NCBI GenBank assembly: GCA_015259235.1
Contig: JABZGM010000148.1
Span: 1 to 5,436, forward strand
From: Alloprevotella sp.
GTDB taxonomy: Bacteria; Bacteroidota; Bacteroidia; Bacteroidales; Bacteroidaceae
Reading direction: 5' to 3'
Length of the DNA stretch: 5,436 nucleotides
Part shown: positions 1 to 5,436 of the stretch, piece by piece
Numbering within the stretch: the first letter of the stretch is position 1
Layout of the letters: the number at the start of each line of letters is the position of its first letter
Translations under genes and position numbers: made by a program
The notes under the pieces: model-generated
Told to the model about the DNA's origin: nothing
The model's database searches: none
What the model saw: only the letters and a program-made list of their open reading frames with translations

Positions 1-1
1 G

Positions 2-703
2 CCTAATGCCGCAGAGTTTGATCCCAACCGTCGTTACGATTGCCTCATTTGGTTTTATGTGCCTGAATTCTTAAAGCAAAATCAAGCAACCGATCCTGTA
101 ACGCCTGGTTTTGTGGACGGAGTGACTCATCTATCTTTTGAAAAAACAGATGGTAAGGTTACCAATGTGGGGATCTGGCAACCGAGTTTTGAGGATGGTG
201 CTAAAAAGGTGTACAACGACGGAGCAAATAGCAAGTACTTTGTACTTCCCAGTGCAGCAGACTATTCTAAGTATTCTGTCGTTCGTAACAGTTTCTATGA
301 CATCACGGTGAGATATTCAGCTTCAGAATTGCGCTTGAACTATAAGGTGCTTCCTTGGGGTGAAGGCGATAAATGGGGAACTTATGTGCAAGATGCGTAT
401 AATGTCTTTGTGGTAGACCGCACTTTTGCTAAAAACCTTACCGACATTTGGCTCACCACCGCTTCTTCGCGCTTGCTCAACGGAGAGAGCATCACACTCA
501 AGGCAAAAGCAGGCTACAAGTTTGTGGACACCGATGGGACGGAAAAAGACGAAGTGACCTATGGCACTGGTGCGGATGAAAATAAATTCCGCCATCGTCG
601 TAAAATCCAATTGAAAGCCCCTGCACGCATTGCCGCTGGTACAGCAGTCTTTGACGTGCTCAGCGGTGGAGTTGTAAAATATACAGTAACAGCTACAGAG
701 TAA
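2..703 (+). CDS. Fimbrillin-like pilus subunit, 5'-truncated, with C-terminal extension domain
   Basis: The reading frame is open from the first complete codon (base 2), so this is the last 233 residues of a longer protein; the GTG at 59 lies inside the motif FYVPE and is not a credible start. Fimbrillin hallmarks seen, numbered from the first visible codon: FYVPE at about 18-22 (genes 2 and 3 have FYLNE and FYIPE), VVRNSFYDITV at about 93-103, and a following strand ending in VLPW at 116-119. In FimA/Mfa1-type proteins the RN..Y..xV and V.PW elements lie in the C-terminal beta domain, and the family usually ends soon after them. Here about 114 more residues follow, ending in strand-like segments (ITLKAKAGYKF, GTAVFDVLSGGVVKYTV) that suggest an additional Ig-like beta-sandwich. 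The signal peptide and N-terminal domain are out of view. It probably acts as a pilus subunit on the cell surface, tightly coupled to gene 2. Family assignment is fairly secure; its place in the pilus is unknown. Confidence 0.8.
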   Translation, partial: PNAAEFDPNRRYDCLIWFYVPEFLKQNQATDPVTPGFVDGVTHLSFEKTDGKVTNVGIWQPSFEDGAKKVYNDGANSKYFVLPSAADYSKYSVVRNSFYDITVRYSASELRLNYKVLPWGEGDKWGTYVQDAYNVFVVDRTFAKNLTDIWLTTASSRLLNGESITLKAKAGYKFVDTDGTEKDEVTYGTGADENKFRHRRKIQLKAPARIAAGTAVFDVLSGGVVKYTVTATE

Positions 704-705
704 TG
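701..705 (+). other. Stop-start overlap TAATG between genes 1 and 2
   Basis: The TAA stop of gene 1 (701-703) shares its last A with the ATG of gene 2 (703-705). The ATG is immediately followed by a good lipoprotein signal peptide, so this start is well supported. The arrangement implies co-transcription and probably translational coupling, which would keep the two subunits at similar levels. No Shine-Dalgarno sequence is evident, as is usual in Bacteroidetes. Confidence 0.85.
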
Positions 706-1866
706 AAACTACTGAAATCTTTTTTCTCTAGCATTTTCGCACTCGTGATTGTGCTATCAACCAATGTCGCCTGTAAGGGTTATGACGCTGAAGAGCCTGC
801 TAAGGCACTGACCATTCACATCGCTCGTCAAAACTATGCAAACCGTGAAGTGCGTGCAGCCTATACCAATGTTGAAGAAGATAACATCCAAACACTCACA
901 GTGCTCTTTGTCGATGCAAATGGCAACCTCGTGAAGTATGGCGCAAACCGCGAACTCACGTATAAGTTTGACACCAATGGAGCGTTTGGTCTCAGTCCTA
1001 CTTGGAAAGACAATAATGCCGATTCTCACACACTCGTTCTCAATGAAGTGAAGGACTATGTGTTTAAGAATGTGCAAATGTATGTGCTTGCTAATATTAA
1101 GCAAGATCTCTACACCAAGCTCCACAATGGCACCATCACCACTAAAGCTGCCCTCGATCAAGAAAATCATCAAACGCTTCCAGAAAACAAAGCGAACGAA
1201 ATGCCTAAGCCTTTCTTGATGACTGGGCTATCTCAGGCTTTCAGTTGGAATGGTGATGTAGACAAAGAGGTTGATGTAGAACTCAAACGTGCCATTGCAA
1301 AGGTGAAGCTCGTGTTGCACTACGAATGGGACAAACTCAAGTATGTAAGTGACCAAGCCACCAACACGGACCATTTTACGCTCATGGATTTCGGTGCACA
1401 AACGCATGTGGGAGTCAAAATAGCCAATCATCCTGGTGTGAACAGCGCAGAATTGAAATTTGAGGAATTCGACCCTGCTAAGAAAACTGCTACGTACACC
1501 TTCTATCTCAATGAGTACGACTTGACAAATGCAGCTACTGCCGCCGATGATTTGGCACCTTACATTTTGCTCAAGCTCACCTCTGTTGACGATAAAAACT
1601 ATAGTCTGAACAAGGGTGTTGCAGCTAGTGCCGATGCGCTTCAACTCGACACTTACTACCGTTTGGCTTTCCCGCTCACCATTGAGCGCAACAATTTCTA
1701 CACCCTCCATGCCTACATCAAAGAGGCGGGTTCTGATGGTAAGGAAGGTGCGCGTACCCTCCATTTCAAACTCAAGGTTGACCCCTGGCACATCGACAAT
1801 ATGAACTTCGCTCCGGGTTATCTTCGTGCTGATTTTGCACCTTGGGAAGAAGGGGAAAACCTCTAG
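703..1866 (+). CDS. Fimbrillin-like lipoprotein (type V pilus subunit)
   Basis: The 387-residue precursor starts with a Lys-containing n-region, a hydrophobic stretch, and a lipobox-like TNVAC with the lipidated Cys at 24. After a short spacer comes NREVRAAY (47-54), then IQTLTVLFVDANG (62-74); this Arg-then-first-strand layout matches where FimA/Mfa1-type precursors are cut by a trypsin-like protease, making R51 (or R48) the likely site. Further family landmarks are VLANI (128-132), PFLMTG (170-175), ELKRAIAKVKL (193-203), FYLNE (267-271), ERNNFYTLHAYI (328-339) and KVDPW (358-362), so both fimbrillin beta domains appear complete. The protein ends APWEEGENL, a second PW motif. Size is close to the known fimbrillins. 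Expected role: lipoprotein precursor exported to the outer surface, processed, and built into a pilus by strand exchange. Whether it is a shaft or accessory subunit cannot be told. It overlaps gene 1 by one base and sits 58 bases before gene 3. Confidence 0.87.
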   Translation: MKLLKSFFSSIFALVIVLSTNVACKGYDAEEPAKALTIHIARQNYANREVRAAYTNVEEDNIQTLTVLFVDANGNLVKYGANRELTYKFDTNGAFGLSPTWKDNNADSHTLVLNEVKDYVFKNVQMYVLANIKQDLYTKLHNGTITTKAALDQENHQTLPENKANEMPKPFLMTGLSQAFSWNGDVDKEVDVELKRAIAKVKLVLHYEWDKLKYVSDQATNTDHFTLMDFGAQTHVGVKIANHPGVNSAELKFEEFDPAKKTATYTFYLNEYDLTNAATAADDLAPYILLKLTSVDDKNYSLNKGVAASADALQLDTYYRLAFPLTIERNNFYTLHAYIKEAGSDGKEGARTLHFKLKVDPWHIDNMNFAPGYLRADFAPWEEGENL

Positions 1867-1924
1867 TCCTACGTCAATATTGTTTTAGACAATCGTCTTT
1901 CTCATAACAACATACATCATGACG
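1867..1924 (+). other. Short intergenic gap between genes 2 and 3
   Basis: I see no terminator-like hairpin and no convincing Bacteroidetes promoter (TTTG around -33 with TAnnTTTG around -7). The only dyad is a 4-bp AGAC/GTCT stem around 1887-1898, too weak to call. Genes 2 and 3 are therefore probably on one transcript. Confidence 0.5.
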
Positions 1925-2929
1925 ATGAAATATATCCTATCATTTTCTCTTGCACTCTGCACCCTTGCCAGTTGCCAAAGCAATGACGCGATGGAAGAAA
2001 CGCTGCACAGTGCTAAAGAAGTTGTGCGAAACAATGTTTTCCGCTTGAAACCACTCAAGCACTCTGCCAAGACGCCACAAATCAACCAAGACGCTGCGGA
2101 GGCTGAAGACCAGGTGTCGTCTGTGGTCATTGCTGGTAAAGCTGCCACACAATATGATGCGGCAAAGGCTGAAATCAAAATTCCTAGTGCCAACCGCACG
2201 CGCAACTATACCTTTGTTGCAAATCTTAGCGAAACTGACGGTGCAGAAATCGCAGCTTCTGCCGACAAATATACCACTGCGGAATATAAAACAGCTGACT
2301 ATCTCCGTGGATACAATGGTAATGATGCAAAGAAAGTCATTCCTATGGTAGCCACTTTGGAAAATGTACGTCCCGACCAGTTCGTAGCTTCCACTGAAGC
2401 CGGCGCCACTGAATATGACTACGTCTACAACAACGGAGATGTGATCCTCAAACGTGTTTTTTCTCGCGTTGAGTTTGAAACCTTCCCACTTCCAGCAGAT
2501 GTCACTGTCACTGCACTCAAGGTGGTCAATGTTCCAGGTAAATTCAGCCTCGCAGCTCCCATTGAGAATTACGACCAAAAGAATGCTGCCGATGCTACGA
2601 ATTATCCCTACGTGGAGATTCCCTTGCAGTTCACCATGGATAAGACTCGTCGCATCAAGCAAGTCTTCTATATTCCAGAGCATGCGGTGTCTAATCCTCA
2701 GTTTCAAGACAAGGATGTCCACAGCATGACGTGCATCTCCATGACCTACACGCAAGGGGGTAAAACCCAAGAAGCGCGTTTGAAGATTGCCAGCACCGAC
2801 GCTGGTAAACACGGAGCTCTCCACGAGTCGCACAATGGTCAAGTGGTGCGCAACACCGTCTACCGCTGTTGGATTGACCTCGAACGCGTGCGCTCCTTTG
2901 GAAGTACCGAATACTGGTGGGCTAACTAA
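1925..2929 (+). CDS. Short fimbrillin-like lipoprotein, accessory pilus subunit
   Basis: I prefer the ATG at 1925 (334 aa) because it gives the typical MKYILSFSLALCTLASC signal with lipobox LASC and Cys17; an in-frame ATG at 1919 would add only Met-Thr. Fimbrillin landmarks are TFVANL (96-101), VIPMVATL (138-145, a degenerate form of the usual PM-containing motif), ILKRVFSRVEF (174-184), VFYIPEH (247-253) and VVRNTVYRCWIDL (307-319). The protein stops about 15 residues after that last element, at STEYWWAN, and lacks the V.PW strand seen in genes 1 and 2. The N-terminal region is also unusual: a polar, Ala/Glu-rich linker (about 18-65) stands where the first strand is normally found, and no clear Arg cleavage site precedes a first strand (R35 and R40 are the only candidates). 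It is therefore probably a specialised anchor, adaptor or tip subunit rather than a shaft protein; this role is inferred. Aspartate codons are 12 GAC to 7 GAT, unlike gene 4. Confidence 0.82.
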   Translation: MKYILSFSLALCTLASCQSNDAMEETLHSAKEVVRNNVFRLKPLKHSAKTPQINQDAAEAEDQVSSVVIAGKAATQYDAAKAEIKIPSANRTRNYTFVANLSETDGAEIAASADKYTTAEYKTADYLRGYNGNDAKKVIPMVATLENVRPDQFVASTEAGATEYDYVYNNGDVILKRVFSRVEFETFPLPADVTVTALKVVNVPGKFSLAAPIENYDQKNAADATNYPYVEIPLQFTMDKTRRIKQVFYIPEHAVSNPQFQDKDVHSMTCISMTYTQGGKTQEARLKIASTDAGKHGALHESHNGQVVRNTVYRCWIDLERVRSFGSTEYWWAN

Positions 2930-2948
2930 TACTCCTCAGCGTATCGAT

Positions 2949-2964
2949 TGGGCAACGTTGCCCA
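2949..2964. repeat. Perfect 16-bp palindrome between genes 3 and 4
   Basis: The sequence TGGGCAACGTTGCCCA is its own reverse complement. In RNA it could form a 6-bp GC-rich stem with an ACGT tetraloop; in DNA it has the symmetry of a dimeric regulator's site. The next bases (TCCTTTCAC) are not a proper T-tract, so it is at best a weak or partial terminator. It lies 20 bases after the gene 3 stop and 45 bases before the gene 4 start, so it could modulate the relative level of the large last gene, for example by RNA processing or attenuation. The function is not shown by the sequence. Confidence 0.6.
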
Positions 2965-3009
2965 TCCTTTCACAGAAACATCCATTTTAATCTAAAAACG
3001 ACATAGAGT

Positions 3010-5247
3010 ATGAAACGAATACTCTCCTCATTATTTGTTGCTCTCACCCTTCTTTTGGTGGGAGGTGCTTTCACCACCTCTTGTAGCAATGAACTCCTCT
3101 CATATCAAAAAGGAGATAGCACTCCTCATGCCTTTACTGTGCAATTAAGTACTGGGTTTGAATTGCCAGAAATCAAAGAACTGGATTCTTCTATGGCAAC
3201 ACGTGCTGTAACTGATAAAGTGAATCTCATTTATAAAGTAGAGGATAGTAAAAAGCGTAAAGTCACCGTAGATAATGGTGGAGCATCTTCTACTGTAGCT
3301 AAATTTGCGCATCTTAATCGCACTTTAGTTGTAGAGCGTTATCAAACGATGAAGTTTCTCACAGTTCTTCGTGCAAAGAATCGCAAAGACATTGTCTACT
3401 ATGATTATTCCGATTGGAAATATGATAAAGCAACTGATAGATGGATTAAGGAAGCCATAAGTGTGCCTTTATCGGCAGGATTCAAAATGAATGATGAGAT
3501 TGAAGTTCGTCTTGCCGCTGGTGGTGAAATCACTGTAGCTGATGATCAAAAAAGTGCTAGCATCAAGGTTACACCCAGTATACACCATGAAGTCCATTTC
3601 AACACGGAAGAAGCGCAAAAGATGGAGCTGCCTATTCCATACATATCCGATTGGCATGATCTGACTTATGATGATAGTTCTGTACAGATGATTTTGGCAT
3701 CTGGTCGCAATAATTCTATTCCAGTTAAGCCCCAAGGCATTTTGATGCTTGCGTCTGTACGCAATAATATGAGTATTCCTGTGACGTTGGGTGGTATCCG
3801 TTTCAAGAGTAATGCACTCGAGTATGGTGGTACGTTCAATCTTGCTGGTGATAATGTGCAGTTTACAGAAAGCAATGAGAACCTTCAACTCATAACAACT
3901 AAATCTACTAAAGACGTATACAAGAATCTCAAGATTATGTTCCATCAGCCTCTCAGTCTTAAAGCGAATATGGGTGAGAAGAGCGATATCGTGTTAGTGT
4001 TGACATGGGCATATCCTCGAACTGAGAAATTTCTTGGTCGATCATGGGATACAGGGGGCAACAACCTCGAGAGACAGTTGTTTGGACAAGTTCATATCTA
4101 TGCTGAAGATGTGTTTGATGAAAACGGAAAAGAAGTCACTAAGCCCAACTATGAGATTGTACCTATAATGGGGACTTCTAATATATTGAGAAGTGGATAC
4201 TCTTATACTTTCAATTGTGAACTTTATGATCAGCCAAACCTGCTTCTCGGTTACTTTGCTAAATACACCGTAAATGAAAAAGGTGATGGTTTTGACAATT
4301 CGCATGATCATGCAAGTGCTTCCTTAGTGAACTGGACTGTAGCTAAAGAATTTATCAATGGTAAGCAGCTGACAACAGCTGATGGTATTACTGGTAAACA
4401 CTTTATGATGCCCTATGCTGGCGGTGCTATGGTTCTGGCTTCAGGAGGTTGGGGTGGATTTGGGGTAGGATTTACCCCACTTGGCGTCCCTGCTCCTTAT
4501 AATGGTCACGTATATGCTGTTGGTGGTAACGACAACCGAAAAACGATGCAGTTTGATTACAATGGGTATACCTCTGACGCAAACACTGCCCTTCAAAGTT
4601 ATATCAATCCACAAAAGACTATCGGTTATCGCATTACGAATAGATGGTCGCTTAGTACAAGTTCTCTTAGACGCGATTTGCCTCAGGTTGCTTGGAGATA
4701 CGAGATAGAAACTAAACTGAAGTCAGAAACGACTTATATCACTTATCCCAAGGTTTCTAGTATCTATGTAGGGAAATATTTTGTGGGTGGTTTGTTTACT
4801 CCTGTTTATCGTGATTTATGCCTAGTCGATGAAGAGCTTTGGCAATCTCCCGTTGGTAGTCGCAACAAAGTTGAACGTAAATTCCCAGTCCCAGGCTTTT
4901 ATAAAACAGTCAATGAAGGAGAATTAGAGAATGAGGTTCCTGCTGATAAAACTCGTATTGGCGTTGGTGAGAGAACAAACTATTGGATTATATCTGACGA
5001 GTGGTTTACCAATCGAATTATGGGACAGCTTAAAAAGTCTCCATCGGGTGCAAATCAAACTAAAACAGGGCAGAACTGGATTGATGAAGTTATAGCAAAT
5101 GGGGGAGGCTACCGTCACACTCTAATGACACCGAGCTTAGGTGCTCCCTCTAATGGTGGTGAGCCAAGTCAGCCTCGACTTAGAACTATGTTGTTCCAAC
5201 CCCTTATCACCTATTCAAATGTCTACCAAGGCGACACCGCCGATTAA
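3010..5247 (+). CDS. Large fimbrillin-like lipoprotein, candidate pilus tip adhesin
   Basis: This 745-residue precursor starts with MKRILSSLF, a hydrophobic core and TTSC (lipidated Cys25). SSMATRAVTD follows at 60-69, placing R65 as a likely trypsin-type processing site just before the first strand VNLIYKV (71-77), as in fimbrillin precursors. Residues 70-410 are beta-rich and fimbrillin-like (GILMLASVRNNMSIPV at 243-258, SNALEYGGTFNL at 267-278, NILRSGYSYTFNCEL at 391-405, the last resembling the RN..Y strand). From about 410 to the end I recognise no family. This part has the His-rich stretch SHDHAS (431-436), a Gly-rich segment MVLASGGWGGFGVGF (474-488), many Trp and Tyr, and PVPGFYKTV (626-634). 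Only Cys25, Cys403 and Cys604 are present. Being last, longest and bimodular fits a tip subunit carrying a binding domain, comparable in position to the minor accessory genes after fimA or mfa1. The adhesin role is inferred. Codon choice differs from genes 2 and 3 (Asp is GAC in only 7 of 39). Confidence 0.8.
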   Translation: MKRILSSLFVALTLLLVGGAFTTSCSNELLSYQKGDSTPHAFTVQLSTGFELPEIKELDSSMATRAVTDKVNLIYKVEDSKKRKVTVDNGGASSTVAKFAHLNRTLVVERYQTMKFLTVLRAKNRKDIVYYDYSDWKYDKATDRWIKEAISVPLSAGFKMNDEIEVRLAAGGEITVADDQKSASIKVTPSIHHEVHFNTEEAQKMELPIPYISDWHDLTYDDSSVQMILASGRNNSIPVKPQGILMLASVRNNMSIPVTLGGIRFKSNALEYGGTFNLAGDNVQFTESNENLQLITTKSTKDVYKNLKIMFHQPLSLKANMGEKSDIVLVLTWAYPRTEKFLGRSWDTGGNNLERQLFGQVHIYAEDVFDENGKEVTKPNYEIVPIMGTSNILRSGYSYTFNCELYDQPNLLLGYFAKYTVNEKGDGFDNSHDHASASLVNWTVAKEFINGKQLTTADGITGKHFMMPYAGGAMVLASGGWGGFGVGFTPLGVPAPYNGHVYAVGGNDNRKTMQFDYNGYTSDANTALQSYINPQKTIGYRITNRWSLSTSSLRRDLPQVAWRYEIETKLKSETTYITYPKVSSIYVGKYFVGGLFTPVYRDLCLVDEELWQSPVGSRNKVERKFPVPGFYKTVNEGELENEVPADKTRIGVGERTNYWIISDEWFTNRIMGQLKKSPSGANQTKTGQNWIDEVIANGGGYRHTLMTPSLGAPSNGGEPSQPRLRTMLFQPLITYSNVYQGDTAD

Positions 5248-5267
5248 GCCCCTCGCTTCTATATCAT

Positions 5268-5308
5268 ACGCTAGTTTTAGCTCCGTGCTAAAACTAGCGT
5301 TTTGTTTT
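5268..5308 (+). terminator. Strong intrinsic terminator closing the pilus operon
   Basis: A perfect 14-bp stem (ACGCTAGTTTTAGC at 5268-5281, with its exact reverse complement at 5287-5300) encloses a 5-base TCCGT loop. The following T-tract is TTTTGTTTT (5300-5308). It starts 20 bases after the gene 4 stop. The reverse strand has no T-run on the other side, so it works for + strand transcription only. It marks the end of this transcription unit. Confidence 0.92.
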
Positions 5309-5367
5309 ACAACCACATCCCCGAACATTCTCAATTCGTTACCATTCCCACCATCCCTTTATACAAT

Positions 5368-5393
5368 CATTGCGCCTACATTGCACCTGCATT
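5368..5393. repeat. Imperfect 11-bp tandem repeat
   Basis: CATTGCGCCTA (5368-5378) is followed directly by CATTGCACCTG (5379-5389), which matches at 9 of 11 positions, and then by a partial third unit CATT (5390-5393). It is non-coding and lies downstream of the terminator. It could be a remnant of a longer intergenic repeat family or chance. Confidence 0.45.
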
Positions 5394-5417
5394 ACAACAA
5401 CACACTGACTTTTTTAA

Positions 5418-5436
5418 GCGTGAAACAGCGTGGAAC
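5418..5436. repeat. Two GCGTGRAAC units, period 10, running into the window edge
   Basis: GCGTGAAAC (5418-5426) and GCGTGGAAC (5428-5436) differ at one base and are separated by a single A. They follow a run of six T's (5410-5415). The array may continue past the window, so its true length and nature cannot be judged here. Confidence 0.45.

Larger units (their letters stand above)
5309..5436. other. Non-coding tail downstream of the terminator
   Basis: No open frame of useful length crosses this stretch on either strand; all three reverse frames entering from the right edge meet a stop within about 60 bases. It is C/A-rich on the + strand and holds two short imperfect tandem repeats, listed separately. 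I see no convincing promoter for a gene beyond the edge. Confidence 0.55.

Noticed and set aside
59..703. GTG at 59 as the true start of gene 1
   Set aside because: The frame is open upstream to the window edge and codes for DCLIWFYVPE, a conserved fimbrillin element spanning the GTG. There is no signal peptide after it, so the gene is simply truncated by the window.
1228..1791. 187-codon reverse-strand open frame opposite gene 2
   Set aside because: Same reasons: it is antisense to a well-supported gene, with no recognisable motif and no separate promoter or intergenic space.
1887..1898. AGAC-AATC-GTCT dyad between genes 2 and 3
   Set aside because: Only a 4-bp stem with low GC content and unremarkable flanks; expected by chance.
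1940..2842. 300-codon open frame on the reverse strand opposite gene 3
   Set aside because: It lies wholly antisense to a gene with a clear lipoprotein signal and fimbrillin motifs. Its translation has no signal, no family motif and an odd Cys/His/Ile content typical of a shadow frame.
4461..4479. 7-bp hairpin TGGGGTA / TACCCCA inside gene 4, next to a G-rich run
   Set aside because: It lies in coding sequence for the conserved-looking Gly-rich segment FGVGFTP and has no T-tract. The G-runs are explained by GGN/TGG codons. No reason to call it a terminator or a functional G-quadruplex.
5392..5436. Possible C-terminal end of a reverse-strand gene entering from the right edge
   Set aside because: All three reverse frames hit stop codons within about 60 bases of the edge, and the short peptides show no recognisable ending.

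Overview
The window looks like part of a Bacteroidales chromosome (Porphyromonas/Prevotella/Bacteroides-type; the genus cannot be fixed from this sequence). The reasons are four co-directional genes with features of the FimA/Mfa1-type (type V pilus) fimbrillin superfamily, short lipoprotein signal peptides with the Cys 17-25 residues from the start, and no Shine-Dalgarno sequences ahead of the starts.

Layout, all on the + strand: (1) 2-703, the 3' part of a fimbrillin-like gene whose 5' end lies outside the window; it carries a C-terminal extension of about 114 residues. (2) 703-1866, a 387-aa fimbrillin-like lipoprotein whose start codon shares one base with the preceding stop. (3) 1925-2929, a shorter (334-aa) fimbrillin-like lipoprotein. 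(4) 3010-5247, a 745-aa lipoprotein with a fimbrillin-like N-terminal half and a Gly/aromatic-rich C-terminal part of about 300 residues that I do not recognise. A perfect 16-bp palindrome lies between genes 3 and 4. A strong intrinsic terminator (14-bp perfect stem plus T-tract) follows gene 4 and closes the operon. The last ~125 bases are non-coding as far as can be seen and contain two short imperfect tandem repeats.

Working model (inference): the cluster encodes accessory and tip subunits of one surface pilus. Each precursor is exported as a lipoprotein. Proteins 2 and 4 also have an Arg in the position expected for cleavage by a trypsin-like (gingipain-type) protease, which in type V pili opens the groove for strand exchange. 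The long last gene, with its extra domain, is the best candidate for a tip adhesin. Gene 4 is strikingly poorer in GAC codons than genes 2 and 3, so it may have a separate history, for example as an exchanged tip-adhesin cassette. No RNA gene, insertion sequence, CRISPR array or clear Bacteroidetes-type promoter was found.
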